DNA of 36,934 nt from Paraburkholderia franconis (GCF_009362735.1 NZ_WHNP01000066.1:1-36934), one strand, 5' to 3'. Positions 1 through 7,760 are shown, numbered from the stretch's first letter. Program-made: numbers and translations. The notes: generated by a model not told the origin, from the sequence alone.

Positions 1-2
1 AG

Positions 3-251
3 CACCTGCGCACAACAAACGCGATCGAGTCGACGTTCGCGACGGTGCGCCACCGTACTACGCGTACGCGCAACTGCGTGTCGCGACCGACCTTCCTCGG
101 TCTGGCATTCAAGCTAATCGAGGAAGCGGAAAAAACCTGGCGCCGGATCAACGGCCCCGAACAGATCCAGCTGTTGCTGGAGGGCATTGCCTTCCAGGAC
201 GGCGAGCCGGTGCAAGACGATCAACCGGGTCAGCAGAAACTCGCCGCTTGA
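3..251 (+). CDS. IS256-family (mutator) transposase, C-terminal fragment
   Basis: An open frame enters from the left edge (TTNAIESTFATVRHRT...) and stops at 249-251. The block 'TTNAIES.FATVR.RT.R...', then 'FKLIEEAEKTWRRI', is the usual C-terminal part of IS256/mutator DDE transposases; the E of AIES would be the third catalytic acid. About 82 residues are visible and the rest lies outside the window. The element's right end must fall between the stop and about position 297, where MerR homology on the opposite strand begins. The insertion therefore replaces the 3' half of merR. Family assignment rests on motif recognition only. Confidence 0.8.
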   Translation, partial: HLRTTNAIESTFATVRHRTTRTRNCVSRPTFLGLAFKLIEEAEKTWRRINGPEQIQLLLEGIAFQDGEPVQDDQPGQQKLAA

Positions 252-297
252 CGTCGCCCGCTATCAACGGCCCGTACACCAGACTTGACCTTATCTC

Positions 298-522
298 AGA
301 CAACAGCGCTTCGACCTCATCCAGCGAAAAACCAAGGGACTGCGACCGCTTGATGAAGCGCAGTCTCCTCAATACATCTGCAGGATATCGCCGGATACCA
401 CCGGCGGGCCGGGGCGGTGCCGGCAGTAGCCCCCGGCGATGGTAATACCTCACAGTTTCGACATTGACCTCTGCTGCTTCAGCCAGTTGTCCGATGGTCA
501 CGATGCGCTGCCTGTGCCGCAT
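298..522 (-). pseudogene. merR: MerR-family regulator, N-terminal half only (truncated)
   Basis: The minus-strand frame from the ATG at 522 reads as a MerR winged-helix domain: VTIGQLAEAAEVNVETVRYY, then GLLPAPPR, GGIRRYP and LRFIKRSQSLGFSLDEVEALLS. Homology stops at about 298, and the frame runs into the end of the IS256-type element, ending with unrelated residues at 148. The dimerisation helix and the three Hg-binding cysteines of MerR lie in the lost half, so the product should not sense mercury. The first five or six residues (MRHRQR) probably belong to MerT rather than MerR, because a rearrangement breakpoint falls at about 500-512. Whether any native merR start remains is unclear. Confidence 0.75.
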
Positions 523-781
523 CGACGGCGCCGGGCAGGCTTCGCCCTCCGGGCATTTCCCGGCTCGGGCGTACAGCCTGTGAAAGGCCATTGCGAAGAA
601 GGCGATGGGACGCCGCAATAAATAGAGGTTGAAACGGCCGCAGCGCGGTCAGGCGCGAGCTCCAGGCGCCACCCATTCCCACCACGACAAGGAGGAAGGG
701 ACCCGCACAGCAGGCGGATGCCCCAAGCGCGGCAGCGGCGCCCGCGAGCAGGGAACCCGTGGTGGTCCAGCGAGTTCGCAT
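505..781 (-). pseudogene. merT: MerT mercuric transport protein, 5' part, inverted and frameshifted
   Basis: ATG at 781 is preceded on the minus strand by an AGGA ribosome site. The product starts MRTRWTTTGSLLAGAAAALG, followed by SACCAGPFLL, the first MerT membrane helix with its vicinal Cys pair, and then LRPFQPLFIAA. At 607-610 (TCCC on the minus strand) the frame shifts by one base. The next frame continues as MerT: IAFFAMAFHRLYARAGKCPEGEACPAP, with the second Cys pair of the loop. The sequence then runs directly into merR. The remaining MerT C-terminus is found on the opposite strand at 799-873. The gene is therefore broken twice, by a frameshift and by an inversion. Confidence 0.8.
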
Positions 782-798
782 GACACTTCCTTTTCGGA

Positions 799-873
799 CT
801 GGTTTTCTGGGTTGTTGCGCCAGCCGCGCTCGCGCTGATGTCGTTCCCCCTGTATGCGCCGCTCTTCTACTGA
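799..873 (+). pseudogene. merT: MerT 3' end, detached from its 5' part
   Basis: Directly upstream of merP a plus-strand frame reads LVFWVVAPAALALMSFPLYA then PLFY and stops at 871-873. This matches the third helix and the typical 'FP...PFFY' terminus of MerT. It is 9 bp from the merP start, the spacing expected for merT-merP. No start codon or N-terminal part precedes it. At about 797 the sequence switches to the reverse complement of the merT ribosome site. This places the right breakpoint of the inverted segment at about 796-799. Confidence 0.75.
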
Positions 874-882
874 GACTCCGCC

Positions 883-1170
883 ATGAAGAAACTGATTGCA
901 GCGTTCGTCGCGGTGGCGCTGACAGCGTCCTCGGCATTCGCCGAGGGTTTTCGCACGGTTACGCTTGACGTCACAAACATGGACTGCGCCGTGTGTCCGA
1001 TTACGGTTCGCAAAGCACTTGAGAACGTACCGGGTGTGGCCACGGCCAAGGTCAACTTCGCCACCAAACGCGCGGAGGTGGTATTTGACCCAAAGCAGGC
1101 CGCGGTCGATGCATTGACGAAGGCTACGACTGACGCCGGCTATCCGTCCTACCTTGAGCGGGGGAAGTGA
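883..1170 (+). CDS. merP: MerP periplasmic mercury-binding protein
   Basis: The product is 95 aa, the usual MerP length. Residues 1-20 form a Sec signal peptide ending AFA. A heavy-metal-associated (HMA) ferredoxin-like domain follows, with the metal site NMDCAVC and the typical segments ITVRKALENVPGV, KVNFATKRAEVVFDP and TDAGYPS. Known role: it binds Hg(II) in the periplasm and hands it to MerT. Its transporter partner is broken here and no merA is seen, so mercury detoxification by this locus is unlikely. The gene overlaps the next one by one base (TGATG). No clear Shine-Dalgarno or promoter is visible, and the promoter was probably lost with the merT/merR rearrangement. Confidence 0.9.
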   Translation: MKKLIAAFVAVALTASSAFAEGFRTVTLDVTNMDCAVCPITVRKALENVPGVATAKVNFATKRAEVVFDPKQAAVDALTKATTDAGYPSYLERGK

Positions 1171-1385
1171 TGAGCGCGGTCGTGCTGAATTCCATCATTA
1201 CGTGCCCTGCGTGCGGACATCAGAAAGACGAGACAATGCCTACGGATGCCTGCGTGTGGCTTTACGAATGCGAGCACTGCAAGACAATGCTCAGGCCAAA
1301 ACCCGGCGATTGCTGTGTGTACTGCTCATATGGCACCAACAGGTGCCCTCCAATGCAGCAGTCAGGCCCATGCTGCGTTGATTGA
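1170..1385 (+). CDS. GDCCVxC-type cysteine-rich small protein
   Basis: This 71-aa protein has 11 cysteines: CPAC, one isolated Cys, CEHC, GDCCVYC, CPP and CC near the C-terminus. The signature GDCCVYCSYGT...CPP identifies the small family often encoded next to merT/merP (GDCCVxC domain-containing proteins; some homologues carry selenocysteine). The start ATG at 1170 overlaps the merP stop, so the two are translationally coupled. A GTG three bases upstream is also in frame. The CPAC...CEHC spacing suggests a zinc-ribbon-like fold. The function is unknown; metal or thiol chemistry linked to mercury is inferred from context. Confidence 0.8.
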   Translation: MSAVVLNSIITCPACGHQKDETMPTDACVWLYECEHCKTMLRPKPGDCCVYCSYGTNRCPPMQQSGPCCVD

Positions 1386-1671
1386 TCCTATTAGTGAACG
1401 GATTTCTCTCCTCGACGTATCTCGTTGTAACGCTGACGCGTTGAATTGTCCCTCGATGGATGCCCAAACGCACGGTATGGAGTTCGGAGTACTCATGGCG
1501 ACGTTCTCGTGGTCACCTTAGGATGCAGAGTCGTGAAAATGTTCCTGCGGCCGTCGAGTTGTGTCCCGCGCCTGCCGGGTGCACCGCGATGTGAAGCATG
1601 GATGTTGACTAGCCGGTTCAGGTGTTACCGGGTCTTCGTCGGAGCCGATGACGTCGACATCGGGGACTTGC

Positions 1672-3159
1672 CTACGGCGCTTGCCGTGCTTGCACCTGTA
1701 CCGGGACTCCGGGCTTGCCCGAAACTTGCGGTGCAATCATAAGGTAGCGGTGCCTGTCGCCAGCTGCTTGCATGCCGGGTGTGACCAACTGGCGAATCTG
1801 ACCAAGCGCATTCACAACTGCGGAGCCGGCCGGATTGGTCATGAACTTGGCGAGGCCCTCTACATTGCCGCTGCCGTCAGGATTATCCGCAAGGCACAGT
1901 ACATACGGCTGCTTCGGTTGCAGGCCGGTGACGGCCGCCTGAAGGACCTGTACGAGACCCTGGTCAAACAACGCCACAGTCGTGGGGGCACCACTGGCAT
2001 CTGCCTGCTTGCCCGACCCCACGGGGACGAGTACCAGGTGAGTACTCTGTCCAGCGAGACCGAGCGGCTGCGTGTTTTGCGTGCCGTCTCCCCCCGGGAC
2101 CGCATTCGGGACGTAGGCTACGGCCTGCGGCGCCTGTCCAATGGGTACGGTCGCAATAACCTTGTTCGTCAGCGTGTCGATGGCGGTCATCGCGTCGGCG
2201 TTTTCAAGGCCGACATAAATGCGGCTGCCGTCACCGGACGGCCATAGCCCATGCGGCAGGCTGCCGACAGGAATTGTCGCGACCTGCGAGAAGTCGTCGG
2301 TCCGGAATACCTTGACCTGATTCAGGCCTCCAATGGTCACATAGGCGAACGTACCGTTGGTGTTATGCACGATGTTCACGTGATTCGTAATCGGACCTGT
2401 GTCGAGCGTCTTGAGAAGTTCGAACGGCGGCCGCGCGTCGAATGCCTGGGTCTTGCCCACATCCTTGAGCGTAAACCACACCTGCTGGCCGTCCGGCGTC
2501 GCAGCGATGTTCGGGCAGAACGGGCTTGCCTGCTTCACCGTGCCGACAATCTTGTGGTTGGCCACCGAAATGACCTTCGTCTCGGGATTGAACGAAGAGC
2601 ACACGTAGCCATACTTTCCATCCGGCGAAAAGATTTGCATGCCCGGGCCGGCCGGCAGAGTAATCCGGGTCTTCTCTTCAAACGTTGCACTGTCCAGCAC
2701 GGAAACGTAGTTTTCACCGCGCACGGTCACCCAGACCTCCTTGCCGTCGGGTGTGAAGAAGGCCTCGTGAGGAGACCGGCCCACGTACGTAACATGCTTG
2801 ACCGCATTCGTCTGGGTATCGATGAACGAGACCGAGTTCGAGCCGATGGATACGACGGCAATTGTCTTGTGGTCGGGCGAAAAGCCCAGGCCGTGCACCA
2901 GCAACTGACCTTTGTACAACGGGCTGAAGTTGCCCGGTGACGGGTCGCCCAGACGAATCAGCCCGACCACCTTGTTGTCCGCCGGGTCAATGACAGAGAC
3001 GGTATTGGAGAATTGCTCGGCGGCATAGACCCGGTCGTGGTGACTCACGGCGATGTCCGGGTCGGATGAAGAACCGGGTACCTGTCCGGCCGATGCGAAC
3101 TGGGCTGCAGTCAGTGCCGCTGTGGTGAAGGCGGCGGTGAGAAGCGGTGTGCGTTTCAT
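1672..3159 (-). CDS. YVTN/YncE-family secreted beta-propeller protein
   Basis: The product is 495 aa. A Sec signal peptide (about residues 1-24, ending FASA) precedes a seven-bladed beta-propeller built of repeats such as NTVSVIDPADNKVVG, NSVSFIDTQTNAV, YVSVLDSATFEEKTRI and DAMTAIDTLTNKVIATVPIG. The YVTN blades end at about residue 350. A C-terminal beta-rich segment of about 140 residues follows. Family members are periplasmic or extracellular and their ligands are mostly unknown. The start ATG overlaps the stop of the upstream DUF305 gene (ATGA), so both form one operon. DUF305/YncE pairs are common in metal-resistance regions, which fits the adjoining mer remnant. A role in metal handling is inferred. 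Confidence 0.85.
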   Translation of the reverse strand: MKRTPLLTAAFTTAALTAAQFASAGQVPGSSSDPDIAVSHHDRVYAAEQFSNTVSVIDPADNKVVGLIRLGDPSPGNFSPLYKGQLLVHGLGFSPDHKTIAVVSIGSNSVSFIDTQTNAVKHVTYVGRSPHEAFFTPDGKEVWVTVRGENYVSVLDSATFEEKTRITLPAGPGMQIFSPDGKYGYVCSSFNPETKVISVANHKIVGTVKQASPFCPNIAATPDGQQVWFTLKDVGKTQAFDARPPFELLKTLDTGPITNHVNIVHNTNGTFAYVTIGGLNQVKVFRTDDFSQVATIPVGSLPHGLWPSGDGSRIYVGLENADAMTAIDTLTNKVIATVPIGQAPQAVAYVPNAVPGGDGTQNTQPLGLAGQSTHLVLVPVGSGKQADASGAPTTVALFDQGLVQVLQAAVTGLQPKQPYVLCLADNPDGSGNVEGLAKFMTNPAGSAVVNALGQIRQLVTPGMQAAGDRHRYLMIAPQVSGKPGVPVQVQARQAP

Positions 3160-3653
3160 TTGGTTTCCTGTTGCGTGCGGTTCGGCATGTTCATCGGCAT
3201 GCCGTGGTTGGGCATTGAACGTGCGTGGCCTGCGGATGAGGCGGCCGGCTGCTGCTGGTCTGGAGCGGGCGCCGAAGGAGGGAGAGGCTGCCCGACGGCA
3301 AGGCGCATGGCGACGATTTCCTGCTGCTGCTCGACGACGATTTCCTGGGCGATGCGACGCAATTGTTCGTTATGTCCATAACGGAGTTCGGCCTGCGCCA
3401 TGTCGATGGCGCCCTGATGATGAGGCACCATCATCGTGACGAAGTCCCGGTCAATATCCCCCGTCGGCTTGATGGACATGTCGGTCATCATCTTCGTCAT
3501 TGCCGCGTCGTTTTCCTTCAGGAACGGCGCTTCGTTCGGATTTGCATCCTGTGCACCAGCGGCGGATGCAGTCGGCGCGCCAAGTCCCGAAATGAGGAAG
3601 GCGACGGCTGCCGACAATACCAGTGGCCCAGACAGACGGATTGGGATGCGCAT
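3156..3653 (-). CDS. DUF305 (CopM-like) periplasmic protein
   Basis: The product is 165 aa with an N-terminal signal sequence (about residues 1-31). A DUF305 four-helix domain follows, with the key motif DRDFVTMMVPHHQGAIDMA and, later, the helical segment RRIAQEIVVEQQQEIVAMR. The HH pair and the many Met residues (MTKMMTDM, and the C-terminal NHGMPMNMPN) are typical of copper or silver binding in this family. The C-terminus is extended, Pro/Gln/Met-rich and probably disordered. The ribosome site AAGGAAG precedes the ATG at 3653. It is the first gene of a two-gene operon with the YVTN protein. Confidence 0.87.
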   Translation of the reverse strand: MRIPIRLSGPLVLSAAVAFLISGLGAPTASAAGAQDANPNEAPFLKENDAAMTKMMTDMSIKPTGDIDRDFVTMMVPHHQGAIDMAQAELRYGHNEQLRRIAQEIVVEQQQEIVAMRLAVGQPLPPSAPAPDQQQPAASSAGHARSMPNHGMPMNMPNRTQQETK

Positions 3654-4320
3654 ACAGGCTTCCTTTTCTCTTTTGGATTGCAGTCTCTACGAACGTGAAC
3701 ACTAACGGTGTCGACTTATTCCGGATGACGAGCGACTTTTTACCAGCAACAGCGCAGGTCAAGAGGCAACGCGGACGCACCGCGGATTCGGCGCTACCTG
3801 ATTGCAAACAGAGCTGCAATGCGAAGGGGAGGAGGATGGCTGGAACTGCTTGAAGAACGATGCACTTAGCTCCGCTGGCGGACGCTTCTGCGTCGGCTTT
3901 TGCCTGCCTGGTGCTCATTGCTGCGCACGTAAATATTCGCCGAGCGCATTGCAAACGCGAATGTGCAGTTCAACAAGGCGATGCAGATTTTGATGTTGGG
4001 CATTGTGGCGGCAAGCCAGAAATTTCGGATTCCACCTGATTAAAATTCACAGCAGGGCGGCAGGGGTTGTGTACTGGACAGATGTCCAGCTTGCCGTATA
4101 CGCTTACGGGACTTCCCTGTGCGCTGTGGATGCGGTCTCCCGGGCGCGCTGGCCCCGGACATGAGCCGACTAAGACACGTGGGCGGACGTTACGTGCGCG
4201 GGAATGAACGACCACCGCACGCGAGAGTTGGACTTGTCCGGTAGCAACAACAGCGCAGTGTGGCCAGGCGGGTAAGCTCGTCGCGCCGCGCGGCCACGTC
4301 GGGTGCAGCGTTCCTTCAAG
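3654..4320. other. Intergenic region without a supported gene
   Basis: These 667 bp lie between the DUF305 operon and the phasin gene, both on the minus strand. The region must hold the promoter of the DUF305/YVTN operon; a TTGACC element with a short A-rich stretch near 3735-3765 (minus strand) is a weak candidate. Short open frames on both strands lack family signatures and sensible starts. I see no tRNA, repeat array or convincing terminator. An inverted GTGGCC...GGCCAC pair near 4259-4295 has no T-run. Confidence 0.5.
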
Positions 4321-4902
4321 TTATTGTTTCGTCGACTTCGCCGCCTTTGCCGCTTTCTCGACTTCCTCCTCAGCCACTTCGGTCACCTCCGATGCGGCTT
4401 TCGTTGCAGTTTCCAGGTTACTTTGCACGACTTCGACTGCCTGCTTCGTTGCCTTTTGCACGCTTTCCTGAGTGGTGTTGGCCAGCGTGATAGCTTGTTT
4501 CAGAAATGCGATTGCGGCTTCCGAGCCGACCGGGGTGTTTTGCGCAAGATTCTCGACGAACGACTGAACCTGGCGGCTGACCTCCTGGTACCGGGCATTG
4601 ACGACCTCTGCCAGCTGCGTTTGCGTGAACGACGCAATCTCGGCAACCTGACGTTCGTACGTCAGGACCTTCTCCGCCGAGTGCAGCGCCAGCGCGTCTT
4701 GCAGACCAGTAACTTCCTGGCTGTCCTTTTTCGCCAGCCCGTCCTGCACGCGTTGATACCAATCGGCAAGCGTTGTTTTCGCCGTATCCAGATTAAGTCT
4801 CACGAGCTTTTCCTCGCCCTCCAGCATGCTGCCGGCCAGGCCGAAGAAGAAGTCAAGATTTGCTTGCTGGGCTGTAGCAACTTGTCCCTGAAAATCAGCC
4901 AT
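4321..4902 (-). CDS. phaP: Phasin (PHA granule-associated protein)
   Basis: The product is 193 aa from the ATG at 4902, which has a strong AGGAGG site; an in-frame start 27 bases upstream is less likely. Phasin signatures are the N-terminal QVATAQQANLDFFFGLAGSM, LEGEEKLVRLNLDTAKTTL and the central ARYQEVSRQVQSFVENLAQ. A C-terminal Ala/Lys/Glu-rich coiled-coil tail (VEKAAKAAKSTKQ) ends the protein. Phasins coat polyhydroxyalkanoate granules and control their number and size. A second phasin, destroyed by an IS6-type element, lies 2.3 kb away on the same strand. No other PHA genes are in the window, so this is an isolated accessory copy. Confidence 0.9.
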   Translation of the reverse strand: MADFQGQVATAQQANLDFFFGLAGSMLEGEEKLVRLNLDTAKTTLADWYQRVQDGLAKKDSQEVTGLQDALALHSAEKVLTYERQVAEIASFTQTQLAEVVNARYQEVSRQVQSFVENLAQNTPVGSEAAIAFLKQAITLANTTQESVQKATKQAVEVVQSNLETATKAASEVTEVAEEEVEKAAKAAKSTKQ

Positions 4903-5725
4903 GTTCGCCTCCTGAGGATGTATGCCCAACGCCCAGCATGTTCGGCAACGGTGACCAACTGATGAACCGCGTCGTATGGAAGCGCCCGGGTCGGCTACAT
5001 TTTCGACACCGGCTCCGCAGGTGCATTGGTATCAGCCGCGATTGGCCCGTATAACGTCCTCCGCGCTGGGCTGCGTAAGGGGGCTCTGCGGACGTCGACA
5101 GGCGTAGAGGCTGCAAAACGACGAAGATTCCATTACAGGACGGTGACGGTCGGGATACCAATTGAATCGGTCTATCACGGAGCACTTTGTGAAGAAGCAT
5201 TTTTTCTTCGCAGCGACCCACTGGATTCGCTTGCGCCTCTGATTGCAATGACGCTGTCGCCCCGTGGTCGTCATCGCGATGTGCGACGAAGTCGCTGAAC
5301 GGTACGTCTCTCTGTTTCCGGACAAGTCTGTACGTTCCGGTGGAACTTCCCCGGAGCCGCTGGCGACAAGAGCGGTTGACACCAAATAGGGCGGGCTTTT
5401 AAGCAAGTGTTGCGACAGATTCTTCGTCAGGTGAGCGTTTTTATTGCGCTCCCACTTCACGCGAACGCGACGGCCAGAAGTCTGGGCCGTGAACGCGATA
5501 GAGGAAACAGCATTCGTGTCGATTGCCATCGACCGACGTTGGCTTATCGCGGCGCGGACACGACGTGCAGCAAGGGGCGTTTTGATGCACTGAAGCTCAC
5601 GCCAACGACACCCTGCCCGGGTGCTAGCGTTCGACCCCACGCATCAGCTTTGGTGCAGCGTCATACCTTCGTAGCTTGAAACACATCTTCGGTCGGGATG
5701 AAAGTCACACGGAGCATTGCACGCG
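4903..5725. other. Intergenic region without a supported gene
   Basis: This is over 800 bp upstream of the phasin. A 202-codon minus-strand frame (5032-5640) crosses most of it, but the product is Arg/Ser/Thr-rich, has no recognisable family and no clear ribosome site, so I do not call it. A small imperfect hairpin (GAAGAA...TTCTTC) lies at about 5190-5205. The rest may be decayed plasmid or island DNA. The phasin promoter should lie at its left end. Confidence 0.45.
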
Positions 5726-5990
5726 ATGAATCGTCGTCTGAATCTGGATGCACACCTGGAGAGCACTCTCAAAGACAACAGTTCCAGGCGGGCCTTCGCG
5801 GCACGGCTGGACATGACCATCAAGCGTGCAAAGGTTACTTCCAGTCGGGTGGCCAGGGTCGCTCGATGTACCGGAACGCGACGTGACCCTTTGGCGCGCC
5901 GGAGTTATCGTTCCGAAGAGCACGGATTGTGAGCGGCTTTCTGAACTTCTCGACGTTGACGTCGCGTGGCTATGCGCAAGTGAAGCGTAG
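5726..5990 (+). pseudogene. Small helix-turn-helix protein, frameshifted
   Basis: The frame from the ATG at 5726 reads MNRRLNLDAHLESTLKDNSS, RRAFAARLDMTIKRAKVTSSRVARVAR. The downstream frame then reads DVPERDVTLWRAGVIVPKSTD, CERLSELLDVDVAWLCASEA and stops at 5988-5990. Joined across one frameshift near 5860-5870 they give a coherent product of about 87 aa. It has an HTH-like core, and its end (DCERLSELLDVDVAWLCAS) resembles XRE-type regulators. The abrupt change of frame inside a conserved-looking stretch argues for a real disruption or a base-calling error. DNA binding is inferred. No partner gene is adjacent; hfq lies convergent 24 bp away. Confidence 0.5.
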
Positions 5991-6013
5991 GCCATGGCAT
6001 GTCATGGCAGTTC

Positions 6014-6295
6014 TCATCGGACGCGAGCTCGTAAGTGGTTCGGCTTGTCGCGACTCATAGGCGCCTCGGTCGGGGCGCGCGCCGGGCCCATGCCGTTGAC
6101 CGGCATCACGGTCGAAATGGCATGTTTGAAAACAAGTTGCACGCCTGCACCAGACTCCAGCAGAACTGCAAACTGGTCAAAGTCGGCCAACTGACCACTC
6201 AGTCTGATGCCGTTCACGAGGAACACATTTACGGTGGTCTTGTCCGTTACGAGCGTCTGGAGAAAGTCGTCTTGTACGCATGGGCGTGCAGTCAT
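6014..6295 (-). CDS. hfq: Hfq-like RNA chaperone (divergent accessory paralogue)
   Basis: The product is 93 aa. An Sm fold is evident: N-terminal helix VQDDFLQTLVTDKT, Sm1 strand block VNVFLVNGIRLSGQLADFDQFAVLLES, and Sm2 VFKHAISTVMP. The Q-D of the proximal RNA site, the VNGI.L.G...FDQ core and the KHAIST motif are all kept. The loop region (LESGAGVQLVF) and the start of the helix differ from housekeeping Hfq. The C-terminal tail, about 30 residues, is basic and short. No housekeeping neighbours (miaA, hflX) are present, so this is an extra copy in accessory DNA. Hfq hexamers pair small RNAs with mRNAs; which RNAs this copy serves cannot be told. No strong ribosome site is visible. Confidence 0.85.
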   Translation of the reverse strand: MTARPCVQDDFLQTLVTDKTTVNVFLVNGIRLSGQLADFDQFAVLLESGAGVQLVFKHAISTVMPVNGMGPARAPTEAPMSRDKPNHLRARVR

Positions 6296-6556
6296 GTTTT
6301 GAGGTCAATGCGATAGGTTCTTCGATTGTACCGGCGATACCTGAAGCTGCCAGCAAGTCATTCGGGATAACGCTATCGCTCGACCGAATGTACTTCGATG
6401 AACGTGCCCCGTCTTCTATTCCCAAAGTTCGTTACCAGGGAAATGTCGTCTGTCCGGAGACCACAGTGCCAACGTCACCACCAGTTCGGCCCGGTGCCCC
6501 GTGTGAACGAATATCTTCCACAATGTTCTTCCACGAGGCAACCCGGTGTAACGTCG

Positions 6557-6808
6557 TCACACGGCGATGCATTGTGTGGTCGACGTCTGCCTGTCGATGG
6601 CAGGCGGAAAAACGTGCCAGGTGCCGTCACCGTGTCGAAAGAAGAGCAGCATGCGCACGCCGGCAGGTGATGACGTCTCGACGCAGACATATCGTGTCCG
6701 CTCCCAACGCGTACGGCCGAATTCAGTCACGTGGACTGTTGACGCGGGAGCCGGCGCGAGCCATTTTTCGACCTGATTGCGAAGTGACCTGTTACTCGCG
6801 TTCCTCAT
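6557..6808 (-). CDS. Small hypothetical protein
   Basis: The product is 83 aa from the ATG at 6808, preceded by a GGAG ribosome site. It begins MRNASNRSLRNQVEKWLAPA, followed by TVHVTEFGRTRWERTRYVCVE and a Phe/His-rich end RMLLFFRHGDGTWHVFPPA. The balanced composition and the ordered hydrophobic pattern suggest a genuine gene of the short, unannotated kind found on Burkholderia replicons. The family is not known to me and no function can be proposed. It lies between the hfq paralogue and the broken phasin, all on the minus strand. Confidence 0.55.
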   Translation of the reverse strand: MRNASNRSLRNQVEKWLAPAPASTVHVTEFGRTRWERTRYVCVETSSPAGVRMLLFFRHGDGTWHVFPPAIDRQTSTTQCIAV

Positions 6809-7220
6809 ATTCCGCTCCAGCAAGTCCGGGGCGCACGCGTTAGACCTGGTTCAGGCCGTCACCGATGACGGATAACTTCCGTGCGGGCACCTGGCTTCTT
6901 CAGTTGACATCGACGAAGGTTCAGCAAGGAGTTCCCCATCGGCACGTCGCCGTCGTCGTGCCACGAACCCGAGAACGCGGCGGCCTTGTCGCGGATTCCC
7001 GCTGTCATCCCCTTAACGTTGGCCACGACCATGAAGATGACGTCAAGCTTGTGAGTTCTGAAACCGGACATGTCGGCGAGACCGGACTCCGCAATGTGTC
7101 ACGTTGAGACTGGTAGCTCTTGACGATATCGGTGCACGGTTATCGCCGGGAAGAATCGCTCAAAAACGGCGGGCGCGGTCTCGCCTGGAACAGTGAAGAT
7201 GATGGCTGACGTTTGCAGGA
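6809..7220. other. Intergenic / decayed region
   Basis: About 410 bp. A 70-codon minus-strand frame (6859-7071, MSGFRTHKLDVIFMVVANVK...) has plausible composition but no family, so it may be a remnant. No other structure stands out. Confidence 0.4.
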
Positions 7221-7760
7221 CTACGTCCCATCCGCTTCAGCTTGTTCAACGCCCCGCCTGGCTGAGCCGCGCGGAGCGTCGAGCGCCGAGCTGACATTGC
7301 TTTCTGCAGTCTCCACCGCCTGCTTCGTGGCCTTCTCGGTCGTTTCAAGCGTCGCGCTGGCAGTTTCGATTGCAGACTTCCACACGGTCAGGGCCGCTTC
7401 GCTTCCGGCCGGTGCGTGCTTCCCGAGGTTGTCGACAAAGGCCCGCGCATCGTTCTGGTACCGTTGGCCTGCGCTTTAAAAGCCATAGTGAACTCGGCCT
7501 GAGTCCCGGACATGATTTTGTAGATATGTCGCAAGTAAGACTGTACTTTCCCTGCCGTGGGTTGCGCCTGACTTGCCTGCAGCGCAAACAGCTCCTGCGG
7601 GTCTTTGGCAGACAACGCCCTAGCTGCGATTTCCTGGTTTTCAGGGAGGGTTGACTTGAATACCTGCAGGTTCAGGCTGGCCAGCTTTTCGACGCCTGCG
7701 AAAGAATTATTCAGGATATCAAATGATGTTTCGAGACTGGTTTGCGGCGCGAACCATCGA
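7221..7760 (-). pseudogene. Second phasin, 5' end lost and frameshifted
   Basis: The minus-strand frame from about 7760 reads TSLETSFDILNNSFAGVEKL, ASLNLQVFKSTLPENQEIAARALSAKDPQELFALQ and AEFTMAFKAQA, clear phasin sequence. Near 7458 the frame shifts; the other frame continues RYQNDARAFVDNLGKHAPAG, SEAALTVWKSAIETASATLE, then a coiled-coil tail ending VEQAEADGT at 7221. The first residues (the usual PEQ.A..QKAN block) are missing: an IS6-type transposase remnant abuts at about 7755-7765. A functional phasin is not possible from this copy. The intact phasin at 4321-4902 may substitute. Confidence 0.8.

Noticed and set aside
3970..4215. 81-codon minus-strand frame between the DUF305 gene and the phasin
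   Set aside because: It ends in a motif (VHNPCRPAVNFNQVESEISG) that reminded me of IS-flanking sequence, but I could not tie it to any element.
5032..5640. 202-codon minus-strand frame upstream of the phasin
   Set aside because: No ribosome site, low-complexity Arg/Ser/Thr-rich composition and no recognisable domain.
6280..6843. 187-codon plus-strand frame over hfq and the small hypothetical gene
   Set aside because: It overlaps two better-supported minus-strand genes and its product is Arg/Ser-rich without domains.
6859..7071. 70-codon minus-strand frame (MSGFRTHKLDVIF...)
   Set aside because: Composition is plausible but there is no family, ribosome site or conserved neighbour; too weak to call.
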